From: Acidobacteriota bacterium
GTDB lineage: Bacteria > Acidobacteriota > Blastocatellia > Pyrinomonadales > Pyrinomonadaceae
Assembly (NCBI GenBank): GCA_018269005.1
Contig: JAFDVK010000053.1
Span: 298,501-362,500 of the forward strand
Length of the DNA: 64,000 nucleotides
Reading direction: 5' to 3'
The position numbers and the translations under genes are program-made. Numbering within the stretch: the stretch's first letter is position 1; every line of letters starts with the position of its first letter. Under the pieces are notes generated by a model that saw nothing but the letters and a program-made list of their open reading frames with translations, ran no database searches and was not told the DNA's origin. Below, one piece after another: positions 53,863 to 64,000 of this stretch.

Positions 53863-53880
53863 CTTTGGTCGATACGGTCC

Positions 53881-54711
53881 CTAGCGGAAAAGGGCTGCAG
53901 CGGGTCCATCAATGCCGCCGTTCATTGTGAGATACACGATCGAGATCGACTGCAGCCCATTGAATAGGAAGTGAAGTATCACGCTCGGCAGAAGGTTGCC
54001 GGATACGGCACGTGTTGCGGTGAGGATAAGGCTAAGCAATGTGATCGCGATGATCGAGCCGGGGCTTCCCCAATATTGCGGGTAATGAATCCCTGCAAAA
54101 AGAAGCGTGACGATCGCAACGGCGGCGATCTTGCCCGTCGAGCGTTCGAATGCAGAATAAAGCACACCGCGATACACCAATTCCTCAACAAAAGGTGCGA
54201 ACAGCGTCGCAAGGATCGCCATTGAATATGCAGCGGTCGGCGAACTTCGCAAAATGCGGAGCAGTTCGTTGTCCGTCTCAGGAAAGATCGAGCTTACGGC
54301 TTGCATTACAAGGAAGAAGCCGACAAGGATCAGTGCAAGATGCCACCAGCGAAACGGGCCCATCCGCCAGCCGAGCATTTCGAAGAAGCGGAATTTGCGC
54401 CACTTTGTAACAACGGGATAGCAGACAAGAATCGTGAAGATGTGTGCAGGGACGACCGCTACCAGACTCAACAAGATCACGGTCGGGTCTTTTTCGAGAT
54501 CGGCCGGCATCGAGTCGCCGCGAAGTGCATAATAAGGAAGAACAAAAAAGACCGGTGCCAATAGAATCGCAAGGATGCTTAGCACCCAGACGCTGATACC
54601 GGCCGGAAGCGACCAAGGCGGATCGTCCGGCGTTGGGTCTTTCGTCTCGATCGGCGGAATGGGAAGTTGCGAATAATGGTGCTGTCTTTCTGCTTCGTCG
54701 GCGTTCTGCAC
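53881..54711 (-). CDS. CPBP-family intramembrane glutamic protease
   Basis: A 276-residue membrane protein with about seven hydrophobic helices. The GTG at 54711 is preferred because it gives 'MQNADEAERQHHYSQLPIPPIE', a polar cytoplasmic start; a TTG at 54792 would add a basic, cysteine-containing segment. The CAAX-protease motifs are present: Glu176-Glu177-xxx-Arg181 ('FVEELVYRG'), His209 in 'GIHYPQYW', and 'HFLFN' near the C-terminus. Members cleave substrates in the membrane, or protect bacteriocin producers. The substrate is unknown. It is divergent from kdsB. Confidence 0.88.
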   Translation of the reverse strand: MQNADEAERQHHYSQLPIPPIETKDPTPDDPPWSLPAGISVWVLSILAILLAPVFFVLPYYALRGDSMPADLEKDPTVILLSLVAVVPAHIFTILVCYPVVTKWRKFRFFEMLGWRMGPFRWWHLALILVGFFLVMQAVSSIFPETDNELLRILRSSPTAAYSMAILATLFAPFVEELVYRGVLYSAFERSTGKIAAVAIVTLLFAGIHYPQYWGSPGSIIAITLLSLILTATRAVSGNLLPSVILHFLFNGLQSISIVYLTMNGGIDGPAAALFR

Positions 54712-54813
54712 TATCGAAGTGTAGCGAAACGACCGCGATCTTAACAAGCACGAAAAAATAAATCGACAGTTGAACCTTGCGAAACCGAGCAATTGACGCT
54801 AACCTAAAATCCC

Positions 54814-55644
54814 GTGGAACCACACGGGAATTCTCCATCAAATAATGTGATCGCGGTCATCCCGGCAAGGGCAGCATCAGTGCGTCTGCCGGGCAAGCTG
54901 CTGCGTGAGATCGCGGGAAAGCCGCTCATCGTCCACACACTTGAGCAGACAAAGAAGGCGAAGACCGTCTCGCGGGTCATTGTCGGAACCGATGATGCCG
55001 AGATCCGAGACGCGGTTCTCGCGGCCGGCGGTGAAGCCCAAATGACATCTGCGGAGCATTCGTCCGGCAGCGATCGTGTTGCAGAGGTGGCCGAGACGCT
55101 GCCCGAAGGTTCTATCATCGTCAACGTTCAGGGCGACGAACCCTTGATCTCGCCCGAGACGATCGACCGAGCTATCGCAGCAATGCTGGAGGATCGCGGA
55201 CCGGACATCGTGACGGTTTTCGAGCCCTTCGAGACCGCGGAAGAATTATTCGACCCGAATAATGTCAAGGCGGTCGTCGGTGCAGATGGTTATGCGTTAT
55301 ATTTTTCGCGTTCGGTCATGCCTTGGCTGCGGGATGCAAGCGTGCGGTTCGGCGGTGACCTTCGGAAGGCAATCGAGGTCGAACCTGAGCTGCTCCGGCA
55401 TTTCAAGAAACATACGGGCATCTACGTCTATCGACGCGAATACCTGTTGGAGTTTACGCGGATGCCGCAGTCGCCGCTCGAAAAGGCCGAGATGCTCGAG
55501 CAGCTTCGCGCATTGGAGAGCGGTGCGAGAATTCGGGTCGTCGAGGCGGCCGCTCGGTCGCATGGGGTCGATACAGAGGCCGATCTCGAAAAAGTAAGAA
55601 GGATCGTCGAAACGCAAGTTTCCACGAGCATTGGTAGTAATTAG
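54814..55644 (+). CDS. kdsB: CMP-Kdo synthetase (3-deoxy-manno-octulosonate cytidylyltransferase)
   Basis: A 276-residue KdsB. 'VIAVIPARAASVRLPGKLL' (nucleotide-binding loop) and 'VNVQGDEPLISPETID' are diagnostic. It couples Kdo to CMP from CTP for lipid A-core synthesis. The start is GTG; an in-frame GTG 11 codons later (54847) would give the more usual N-terminus and cannot be excluded. It opens a plus-strand cluster with pyrG, kdsA and kdsC. Confidence 0.94.
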   Translation: MEPHGNSPSNNVIAVIPARAASVRLPGKLLREIAGKPLIVHTLEQTKKAKTVSRVIVGTDDAEIRDAVLAAGGEAQMTSAEHSSGSDRVAEVAETLPEGSIIVNVQGDEPLISPETIDRAIAAMLEDRGPDIVTVFEPFETAEELFDPNNVKAVVGADGYALYFSRSVMPWLRDASVRFGGDLRKAIEVEPELLRHFKKHTGIYVYRREYLLEFTRMPQSPLEKAEMLEQLRALESGARIRVVEAAARSHGVDTEADLEKVRRIVETQVSTSIGSN

Positions 55645-55646
55645 TA

Positions 55647-57643
<1,997 letters not shown>

Positions 57644-57646
57644 AAG

Positions 57647-58102
57647 ATGGAGGTGCCGCCAAAGGTCAAAATTCGAAAACCGACCGGTGTTTTTATTGTT
57701 TGCGGCCTCGTGTTCCTGAATTTCGGACTCTATCAGTTCATTCAGGACTTTATGGCGATGAGAAATGCCGAGGTCGAAACCCCGGTGATCATTACCGCGC
57801 TGGTCATCGGCCTTGACGTGCTTTGCGCGTTATCGGCGATCTGGGCGCTATTGGGGGACAACGCCGGCAGGATCTCTATGTTGGCATTCTTATCCCTGAG
57901 TATGCTCTGGTCAGTTTTTGTGCTGATATTCGCTATTTCAAAAGCGGAGAAAGACGCCGCCGGCTATTATGATGCGTCGATCTTTGTATTTGGCTTCTCC
58001 CTGTTGAAGCCTCTGTTCCTGCTAGGTCTTAGTTGGTGGTATTTTACGCAGCAAAAGGTGGTCGCGTACTATAAGCAAGACAATAACTATGGACTCTTTT
58101 AA
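57647..58102 (+). CDS. Four-helix membrane protein of unknown function
   Basis: A 151-residue protein with four predicted transmembrane helices (about 12-30, 45-65, 72-92, 105-130) and short polar loops. It begins '[22 protein letters not shown]'. It starts four bases after the pyrG stop and overlaps kdsA by 14 bases, so it belongs to the operon. I do not recognise the family. A role in envelope precursor handling is only suggested by location. Confidence 0.7.
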   Translation: MEVPPKVKIRKPTGVFIVCGLVFLNFGLYQFIQDFMAMRNAEVETPVIITALVIGLDVLCALSAIWALLGDNAGRISMLAFLSLSMLWSVFVLIFAISKAEKDAAGYYDASIFVFGFSLLKPLFLLGLSWWYFTQQKVVAYYKQDNNYGLF

Positions 58103-58904
58103 GGTCGGGGATGCAGCATTTGGCGACGGCGGACTAAGTTTTATCTTGGGGCCATGTGTGGTGGAATCGCTTGACCATGCCCGAAAGATGGCGGGCGCGA
58201 TCAAAGAGGTGTGTGGTGAGGTCGGCGTTGACTTTGTTTACAAATCCTCGTTCGATAAGGCTAACCGCAGTTCGAGCGAGAGCTTTCGCGGCGAGGGAAT
58301 GGAATTCGGGCTGGGCATTCTCGCGCAGATAAAGGAAGAATTCAATGTCCCGATCGTCACGGACATTCACGAACCCTGGCAGGCAGCAAAGGCGGCTGAG
58401 GTCGCAGATCTTCTTCAGATACCGGCGTTCCTTTGCCGGCAGACCGACCTTTTGGCCGCTGCGGCGGAAACGGGACGTGCAGTGAATGTCAAAAAAGGAC
58501 AATTCCTTTCGCCCTGGGACGCGAAGAATATTGTCGAAAAGCTGCGTTCGGCCGGTTGTGAGAAGATCATCCTGACAGAGCGCGGAGCGAGTTTCGGTTA
58601 TAATAATCTTGTGGTCGATATGCGTTCGTTCCCTGCGATGAGGGAATTCGGTGTGCCTGTATGTTTTGACGTGACACACTCATTACAGCTTCCGGGCGGA
58701 CTCGGAAAGGCAACCGGCGGACAGTCTCAATACATCGAAAACTTTGCACGGGCGGGCGTTGCCTGCGGGCTTGATGCCGTATTTATGGAAGTTCACGACG
58801 ATCCGTCGCGGGCTCCGAGCGACGGGCCGAATCAGCTTCCACTTGCACGCCTTAAGCCGCTGCTCACAAAGCTAAAGGCGATACACGAACTCGTTTCAGA
58901 ATAG
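58089..58904 (+). CDS. kdsA: 3-deoxy-8-phosphooctulonate synthase
   Basis: A 271-residue KdsA, condensing PEP with arabinose-5-phosphate to give Kdo-8-phosphate. '[11 protein letters not shown]', '[12 protein letters not shown]', 'TDIHEP' and '[12 protein letters not shown]' are characteristic. Its start lies 14 bases inside the preceding membrane protein gene. It is one of three kds genes in this cluster; the arabinose-5-phosphate isomerase is not in the window. Confidence 0.96.
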   Translation: MDSFKVGDAAFGDGGLSFILGPCVVESLDHARKMAGAIKEVCGEVGVDFVYKSSFDKANRSSSESFRGEGMEFGLGILAQIKEEFNVPIVTDIHEPWQAAKAAEVADLLQIPAFLCRQTDLLAAAAETGRAVNVKKGQFLSPWDAKNIVEKLRSAGCEKIILTERGASFGYNNLVVDMRSFPAMREFGVPVCFDVTHSLQLPGGLGKATGGQSQYIENFARAGVACGLDAVFMEVHDDPSRAPSDGPNQLPLARLKPLLTKLKAIHELVSE

Positions 58905-58921
58905 ACGACCCGAAATTTTTG

Positions 58922-61168
58922 ATGACAACAAAGTTACTTGCGTCCCTACTGATCGTTCTTGCATTTGCGGTCGGCACGTTTGCCCAAATTCGAGGCGGAG
59001 CGGTCTGGGAGGTCGCGAAATACGACCTCGATGTTACCTTGCCGCAAACATTTGACGGCCGCGAGGCGGCGATCAAGGCCACGCTCGATGTAAAGAATAT
59101 CTCGCCGTCGTCGGCCTCGACATTAACCCTTCGGATCAGTCCATTTGCAAAGGTTTCTGCCGTCTCGGTCAATGGAGCCGCGCAGGATTTTTCGGGCGGT
59201 GAAGAGAAACTTGTCGGTAATCGAACTTTGCAGCGCGTTGTGCTGCGGTTGCCGTCGGTTCGGGCCTCGGGCACCGTGAAGGTCGAGGTTACGTACACTC
59301 TTACCCTGAAAGACAATGGGGACGCCGGTGTGTTTTCGCCTGTCGGATCTCACCTGCTGCCGCTCTCCTTCTGGTATCCGACGCCAACGAACTGGTATTA
59401 CAGCCGAGGAGCAGATTTTGCGCCGTTCACCGTTCGCATAAAAGCTCAGGCCGGAATGCAGGTCGTGTCTTCGGGAGATGAAGCACCCGGCGGCTCGTTC
59501 GAGACAAAGTCGGCGTCGCAGCCGTTCTTTGCGGTCGGCGATTGGGAAAAGTTACAGGCGGGCGGTGTCAGCGTGTTCTTGCCAAAGGCCTCCGGTGAGG
59601 TCGGAAAAGCTCGCGGGGCCGATCTTGCCGCCGTTTTCTCCGAAGCAAAAGCCTTTGCCGAAAAGTTCCTTGGTCCCGGCCCGAGTGTGCCGCTTAAGGT
59701 CGTCTCGGTCCGGCGTGGGGCAGGTTTTGCGGATGCGGGCGTCGCGTTTGTCGATGAAGCGGTGTTCCGCCGTCCAACTCTTGATGCGGCAACGGTGCAG
59801 AACGTCGCCGAGGCTGCCGCAAAGTTAACGCTCTCCGCCAAAGCTCGTGAAGACGGGTTTGGCGTGATCAGCGAAGGGCTGTCTCGATTTATCGCGAATC
59901 AGTTCATTGGCGAAAAATTCGGCCAACCTGTCGCAGACGCCGTTCGGGCTCGTCAGCGGGCCGCGTATTCGGCCGTTGTCGCACGCGATGTTCCGCTCGG
60001 GATCGTATCGCCGCTTGATGACGTTTATTTCGGCGAGGTCGCGAACAAGGGGGCGATGTTCTGGGCCCTGCTCGATCGTGCGGTCGGCAGAGCGACGCTT
60101 ACAAAGGCCCTAGGCGACTCACTCGCGGATGGGACGTTTACGCTCGACGACGTTCGCTCGAATTTTCCGACGCAAAAGGAACTCGTCTCGTACTTTATTG
60201 AAAAACCGACCGAGATGAATCTGCTTGCCGGTTTACCCCAAACCGAGCAGGGCGAGACGAAGGTTGCGTTGCGGAACTCGGGGGCGATCGATGTTACGGT
60301 GAATGTCCGTGCGATGACAGCTTCCGGGAAAACTCTTGATGCACCTGTAACCATCAAGGCGACAAGTTTTGGCGAGGTTGCGTTCAAGACGCCGGATAAG
60401 ATCGTGCGCACCGAGATCGACACCGAAAAGCTCTATCCGCAGAACACCTACTTCGACGACATCGCGCCGAAGGTCTTTGACGAAAATGATGCGGTCGCGG
60501 GCGTTAAGTCACTGCTCGATCAAAAGAAATTCGAGCAGGCCGTCCGTGCCGCAAAGGACATCCTTCGCGACCTTCCGGCGTATGACGATGTGTCGATACA
60601 GCTTGGACGCGCATATTTGGGGTTGGCCGACATCACAAATGCCGATCAGCAGGCGAATGCAGTTCTCGCATCTAAGCTGCCAACTGCGAAGAGTATGGCA
60701 TGGGCAATGGAGATCCGAGCAGAGGCCGCCGCAAAGGCCGGACGAAACGCTGATGCTCTCGCTTTCATCGAAAAGACAATAAATTTTGACGGCGATTACG
60801 GAGCGAGCTACGCGGCACGAAAACTTCGTACAAGTTTAGGCGGAACGACCAAGATCGATCCTGCGATCAAGGATTTTTTCGCAAGGTTCGATGCCGCAGC
60901 TGTTGCGCACAAAAAAGCAGAGGTCGCTTCAATGGTGCTGCCCGGCGAGATCACGCGATTTGTCGAGAATTTGTCCGGTTCCGCAGCTAAGTGGCAGACA
61001 ACAGTGACGCAGGTAGATGCGGTCGGTGAGACAGAATGTCTGGTCGAAACTCAGCTTGCGACGCAGCTGCTCACCGGACCTGAACAAGCCGGGCTCGCGG
61101 TCTTTCGTATGATCAAAGTGAACGGGACGTGGCGTCTTGCCGGCGTAGAGATATTCGAGGTCAGTTAG
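58922..61168 (+). CDS. Secreted M1-aminopeptidase-like protein without HExxH, with TPRs
   Basis: A 748-residue protein. The ATG at 58922 (TTG at 58919 possible) gives a signal peptide (about 1-20, 'VGTFAQ'). The N-terminal 200 residues have the beta-sandwich pattern of M1 peptidases ('DLDVTLPQTFDGREAAIKATLDVKN', 'TLTLRISPFAKVSAVSVNGA', 'WYPTPTNWYYSRGADFAPFTVRIKAQAGMQVVSSG'). The region expected to hold HExxH-18-E reads 'AAKLTLSAKAREDGFGVISEGLSRFIANQF', so the zinc site is missing. C-terminal helices (about 510-640) are TPR-like. Probably a non-catalytic binding protein. Confidence 0.72.
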   Translation: MTTKLLASLLIVLAFAVGTFAQIRGGAVWEVAKYDLDVTLPQTFDGREAAIKATLDVKNISPSSASTLTLRISPFAKVSAVSVNGAAQDFSGGEEKLVGNRTLQRVVLRLPSVRASGTVKVEVTYTLTLKDNGDAGVFSPVGSHLLPLSFWYPTPTNWYYSRGADFAPFTVRIKAQAGMQVVSSGDEAPGGSFETKSASQPFFAVGDWEKLQAGGVSVFLPKASGEVGKARGADLAAVFSEAKAFAEKFLGPGPSVPLKVVSVRRGAGFADAGVAFVDEAVFRRPTLDAATVQNVAEAAAKLTLSAKAREDGFGVISEGLSRFIANQFIGEKFGQPVADAVRARQRAAYSAVVARDVPLGIVSPLDDVYFGEVANKGAMFWALLDRAVGRATLTKALGDSLADGTFTLDDVRSNFPTQKELVSYFIEKPTEMNLLAGLPQTEQGETKVALRNSGAIDVTVNVRAMTASGKTLDAPVTIKATSFGEVAFKTPDKIVRTEIDTEKLYPQNTYFDDIAPKVFDENDAVAGVKSLLDQKKFEQAVRAAKDILRDLPAYDDVSIQLGRAYLGLADITNADQQANAVLASKLPTAKSMAWAMEIRAEAAAKAGRNADALAFIEKTINFDGDYGASYAARKLRTSLGGTTKIDPAIKDFFARFDAAAVAHKKAEVASMVLPGEITRFVENLSGSAAKWQTTVTQVDAVGETECLVETQLATQLLTGPEQAGLAVFRMIKVNGTWRLAGVEIFEVS

Positions 61169-61183
61169 AATGGGTATCGGCTT

Positions 61184-61693
61184 ATGAGGAAAACCTTATT
61201 GGTGATTACGGCAATGGTCGCGGTGTGCTTTCTTTTCGGTAGTGTACAAGCACAGAAGAAGCCGAAGAAATTGCCGCGGGTTTGCGGAAATCCTGACGAA
61301 GCCTGCAAAGGCCGATCGTACTTTCAATCCTACGATCTTCCGGTCGAATGGCCGGAGAATAGCGTGATCGCCGAATCAGAACCGTTTTACGCGATCATTC
61401 TGAAAAGTGCAAAGTTCGATTATTCGAGCGGTGCCGACTGCGAAAAGGTCTATTCCGACAGTGAGTTCTTCTCGACCCAGACAATGTTTCCGACAAACAA
61501 GGTATTTGCCCTAAAATGTTTTGAACCCGGCGGGAACTATTACATCGGTGTTGATGATAACTACGTCTTTATCGCGGTCTTTGCGGGCAAGACGCTCGCG
61601 GCCGCGAACAAATTCCTCAAGACGGTGCAGGACACAGGGCAATTTCCGGGCGTAAAGGTTCGAAAAATGAGGGTCGGCGTCAATGGAACTTAG
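61184..61693 (+). CDS. Secreted protein of unknown function
   Basis: A 169-residue protein with a signal peptide (about 1-23, 'FGSVQAQ'). The mature part contains cysteines in 'VCGNPDEACKGRSYFQSYDLPVEWP' and 'SGADCEKVYSDSEFFSTQTMFPTNKVFALKCFEPGG', which could form disulfides. It follows the M1-like gene by 15 bases and overlaps kdsC by 11 bases, so it is within the Kdo operon. The family is not recognised. Confidence 0.7.
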   Translation: MRKTLLVITAMVAVCFLFGSVQAQKKPKKLPRVCGNPDEACKGRSYFQSYDLPVEWPENSVIAESEPFYAIILKSAKFDYSSGADCEKVYSDSEFFSTQTMFPTNKVFALKCFEPGGNYYIGVDDNYVFIAVFAGKTLAAANKFLKTVQDTGQFPGVKVRKMRVGVNGT

Positions 61694-62192
61694 CGACGAG
61701 TTAAAAGGTCGTGCCCGGCAGATCGAGCTTTTGCTGATGGACTGCGACGGCGTCCTCACCGACGGACGTCTGTATTTCGGGCCTGAGGGAGAGGCCTTTA
61801 AGGTCTTCCACGCCCGCGACGGCGAAGGCCTGTCTCAATGGAAAGTTGCGGGTCTTGCGTCAGGAATTATCTCAGGCAGAAACTCGCCCGCCGTGGCACT
61901 GCGGGCCGGCCAACTTGGCATGAGGTTCGTTCTGCAGGGACGTAACGACAAGGCCGCTGCCCTTGCCGAGATACTTGCCGAGAGTGGTGTTGCGGCCGAA
62001 CAGACGGCCTACATTGGCGATGACACGCCCGATCTTGAAGTTTTCGGCGAGGTTGGCCTTTCGATCGCGGTGGCTGATGCCCATTCGAGCGTAAAGGCGG
62101 AGGCCGATCTTATCACGCAGGCAAATGGCGGGCAAGGTGCTGTTCGCGAGGTCATTGACATGATCTTTGCAGCAAGGGCCGCAACTTCGTGA
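61683..62192 (+). CDS. kdsC: Kdo-8-phosphate phosphatase (HAD superfamily)
   Basis: A 169-residue HAD phosphatase of the tetrameric KdsC type (no cap domain). Motif I 'LMDCDGVLTDG' has Asp20 and Asp22; 'SGRNSPAV' and 'IGDDTPDLEVF' are motifs II and IV. It removes phosphate from Kdo-8-P made by KdsA, giving Kdo for KdsB. It overlaps the preceding secreted protein gene by 11 bases and ends the Kdo cluster, convergent with the methyltransferase. Confidence 0.93.
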   Translation: MELSDELKGRARQIELLLMDCDGVLTDGRLYFGPEGEAFKVFHARDGEGLSQWKVAGLASGIISGRNSPAVALRAGQLGMRFVLQGRNDKAAALAEILAESGVAAEQTAYIGDDTPDLEVFGEVGLSIAVADAHSSVKAEADLITQANGGQGAVREVIDMIFAARAATS

Positions 62193-63686
62193 TCATCCGA
62201 CCAAGAGCCCCGATTCCGCGAACGCCTCGAGATTGTTAAGGACCGACTCGCGCATCTCTTCTTCGCCGAGCATCTCGTCCTGGTCAAATTCTGCCGCATA
62301 TTCGAGCATCGCCTGCGTAAGATCTTCAATGTCGCGAGTGCCATCTGTCAGGAATAGGAGTCTTCCGATGGCCGGATCCTTTATTTCGAGGTTCAAACCC
62401 GTTAGAGTTGCGACCGCATTTCCACCTTGCTCGATCTGAAATCGTGCAAATCGACTTGCCTCAGGCTTCTCACTGATCGAGGTGACGGAGGTTAGTTCGA
62501 TGCGGTGGCCCTTTATAAACCCTGCCTTGTAAAGCTGCATCAGATAGCCGAGTGTTATTTCCGCATCGTCCTTTCCCGCTGCCCCGATAAGGTCGGAAGC
62601 CTTGATCGAATGCGGCCAAGCGTCCGATGTTTTGATAAGACACGTCTTTGTCAGCGGATGATTGAGAGTGAGCTTGTGGCCCTTTGCGGTCACGAACGTC
62701 ATCGAAGCATCGCTCGGATCATTCTCGCTCTCCTCCGTCTCGAACTTGCCGGCAAAAGAGAGGCCGGAGATACGTTCGATCGGGAATGTTCGATCAACAT
62801 TTAAGTCCTTTCGGCAGAAGAGCGTCGTTCTAAAACGCCTTCCGGTCACAAAATCGCGATACTGTTCGCGTGTGATAACGTCCGAGCCAAGCTCCTCGGG
62901 GAACCTAAAACCCGCGATTCTCGCTAGTTCCGATGGTTCTGCCTCGCAAACATATTGAAGACCGTACTCTTTCAGCATTCCGGCAAATTCTTCGAAATAG
63001 AACGGGCGGTTCATCTCAGAAAGGTCGTCGTGAAAAACGTTCTGCGGCGTTCGCTCACTGATCTGTTCGAGTTCGAGATCGAGCATCGTCTGATAAATAC
63101 TATCGTCTTCTGCTGCGTCAACGACCGTTTCGAGAAACTTGATGCCGGAGGCGACCTTTTCGTTCGGATCGGCGATGGTGCGCGTGGCGAATCGCATCAT
63201 TCCGTGCGTTATCTCGCGGATCAAACAGCCGGGAAGTGCGTTGTAGCTTATGTAGCCAATGCCATTCTTTGACAGGCACTTTGAATAAAGATCGAGGATC
63301 GCAGGGCGTACAAACTCCGGCACCCAGGAGAAAAGACCGTGCGCGACAATGTAGTCGAATTCGCCAAGCGAGACCGCGTCTGCCTCGGTGACATCCATTT
63401 CAAAGAATTCGACGTTCTTGAGCCCGAGTCTTTCCGCCGCCATTTTCGCAGAGTTGATGTGTGTTGCCGCGAGATCGATTCCTACGAAACGGCTGTCAGG
63501 CAACGCGAAGGCGAGAGCAAGAAGATTGGTGCCGTCGCCGCAACCTAGTTCCAACATTCGGCAATCGGACGGTGCCGCCGCGTCGATCCCGTGGATGTGC
63601 GCAAGAGTTGCTAACCGGTCCGGGCTCGTCTGCGGAAAAACAAAGCTGGGATACGGAACGTCGTCGTATATGAAATCGCTTGGCAT
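62193..63686 (-). CDS. SAM-dependent methyltransferase with regulatory domain
   Basis: A 497-residue protein: a class I methyltransferase domain (about 30-200) with motif I 'MLELGCGDGTNLLALA', 'FVGIDLAATHINSAK' and 'FDYIVAHGLFSWVP', followed by the methyltransferase regulatory domain (about 205-300) seen in this family, and a C-terminal helical part. The substrate is unknown; such proteins are common in Acidobacteria and Planctomycetes. Its stop abuts the kdsC stop. It is transcribed towards the Kdo cluster and away from tRNA-Gly. Confidence 0.88.
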   Translation of the reverse strand: MPSDFIYDDVPYPSFVFPQTSPDRLATLAHIHGIDAAAPSDCRMLELGCGDGTNLLALAFALPDSRFVGIDLAATHINSAKMAAERLGLKNVEFFEMDVTEADAVSLGEFDYIVAHGLFSWVPEFVRPAILDLYSKCLSKNGIGYISYNALPGCLIREITHGMMRFATRTIADPNEKVASGIKFLETVVDAAEDDSIYQTMLDLELEQISERTPQNVFHDDLSEMNRPFYFEEFAGMLKEYGLQYVCEAEPSELARIAGFRFPEELGSDVITREQYRDFVTGRRFRTTLFCRKDLNVDRTFPIERISGLSFAGKFETEESENDPSDASMTFVTAKGHKLTLNHPLTKTCLIKTSDAWPHSIKASDLIGAAGKDDAEITLGYLMQLYKAGFIKGHRIELTSVTSISEKPEASRFARFQIEQGGNAVATLTGLNLEIKDPAIGRLLFLTDGTRDIEDLTQAMLEYAAEFDQDEMLGEEEMRESVLNNLEAFAESGLLVG

Positions 63687-63760
63687 CTTTATTCTTGTAA
63701 GAGACGCTATTCTATGCGATATTTGCGTTTAGTGAAACAACCCCGTCGGATGAGCTGTGT

Positions 63761-63835
63761 GCGGGTGTAACTCAATGGTAGAGTGTCAGCTTCCCAAGCT
63801 GAAAGTTGCGAGTTCGAGCCTCGTCACCCGCTCCA
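63761..63835 (+). tRNA. tRNA-Gly (anticodon CCC)
   Basis: Cloverleaf read by eye: acceptor gcgggtg/cacccgc, D-arm actc...gagt, anticodon stem tcagc/gctga with loop TTCCCAA (anticodon CCC), T-arm gcgag-ttcgagc-ctcgt, discriminator T and encoded CCA. It decodes GGG. It stands alone between the methyltransferase and the final gene. Confidence 0.93.
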
Positions 63836-63925
63836 GATATTGTTTCTGTTCCCGCGACTTTTGACATGGCAAGGTCTCTAATATAAGATGCGTCCAATTC
63901 AAACCTGATTAGGAGGAAATAGTCC

Positions 63926-64000
63926 ATGATTCCTCGAAACGTTTTGGTACATAGAATGTTTTTCCTATGCAGTGCTTTTGTTGCACTCGCGTATGCCGCT
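63926..64000 (+). CDS. Start of a secreted protein gene, truncated by window end
   Basis: The first 25 codons of a gene that runs out of the window. 'aggaggaaatagtcc' is a strong Shine-Dalgarno before the ATG. The residues form a basic-hydrophobic signal peptide ('MIPRNVLVHRMFFLCSAFVA', then LAYAA). Nothing of the mature protein is visible, so no function can be given. Confidence 0.6.
   Translation, partial: MIPRNVLVHRMFFLCSAFVALAYAA

Overview
The window most resembles a chromosome segment from an Acidobacteriota bacterium, probably class Blastocatellia (Pyrinomonadaceae-like). This is inferred from gene content: an acidobacterial-type VWFA-related secreted protein, a very large TonB-dependent receptor with a carboxypeptidase-regulatory N-terminus, FG-GAP and FecR secreted proteins, a Kdo (Gram-negative LPS) gene set, moderately high GC, and intergenic DNA full of palindromic repeats. 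No phage, integrase or transposase gene is visible, and nearly all genes are housekeeping or envelope genes.

Layout. 1-2.4 kb: end of a HicB-HicA toxin-antitoxin module, a UgtP/MGDG-type glycolipid glycosyltransferase and an SDR oxidoreductase. 2.4-3.36 kb: a dense tandem-repeat array built on 21-bp and 84-bp periods. 3.36-9.8 kb: SRPBCC protein and M14 carboxypeptidase (minus strand), a small zinc-ribbon protein, a Lys/Ala/Pro histone-H1-like protein, and two secreted proteins. 9.8-14 kb: GlnE translationally coupled to a sigma-54-activator-like regulator that lacks GAFTGA. 14-24.5 kb: RluD-type pseudouridine synthase, TerC, and pyrimidine genes (pyrC, pyrB, pyrR, pyrD) around a TonB-dependent receptor. 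24.5-28.9 kb: yceD-rpmF-fabH-fabD-acpP-fabF, a fatty-acid cluster behind a near-consensus sigma-70 promoter, then etfB. A secreted FG-GAP protein gene separates etfB from etfA (32.7 kb).

32.8-44.6 kb: an ArsR regulator with an AHSA1 protein, sucD, two MacB/FtsX-type permeases without an ATPase, an RNase J/CPSF-like MBL hydrolase, two paralogous Asn/Ala-rich mini-lipoproteins each with its own strong promoter, a DUF255 protein and a class III aminotransferase. 44.7-50.8 kb: a lipase-like protein, a TonB-C-terminal protein, a 1.4-kb gene-free repeat mosaic, ndk, a zinc-ribbon membrane protein, a stand-alone nuoI and an ImmA/IrrE-like protein. 50.8-54.8 kb: a GAF-PP2C phosphatase, a FecR protein and a CPBP protease. 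54.8-62.2 kb: a plus-strand run carrying kdsB, pyrG, kdsA and kdsC with four uncharacterised genes; it joins Kdo synthesis to CTP supply for CMP-Kdo. The window ends with a methyltransferase (minus), tRNA-Gly(CCC) and the start of a secreted protein.

The least explained material is the intergenic DNA. The tandem array lies at 2.4-3.36 kb. A modular repeat mosaic recurs in the same orientation near 33.8, 45.5 and 46.6 kb. Dispersed GC-rich palindromes occur at 34.3, 38.2, 47.3 and 47.7 kb. Function and family assignments come from reading motifs by eye; no database search was possible.
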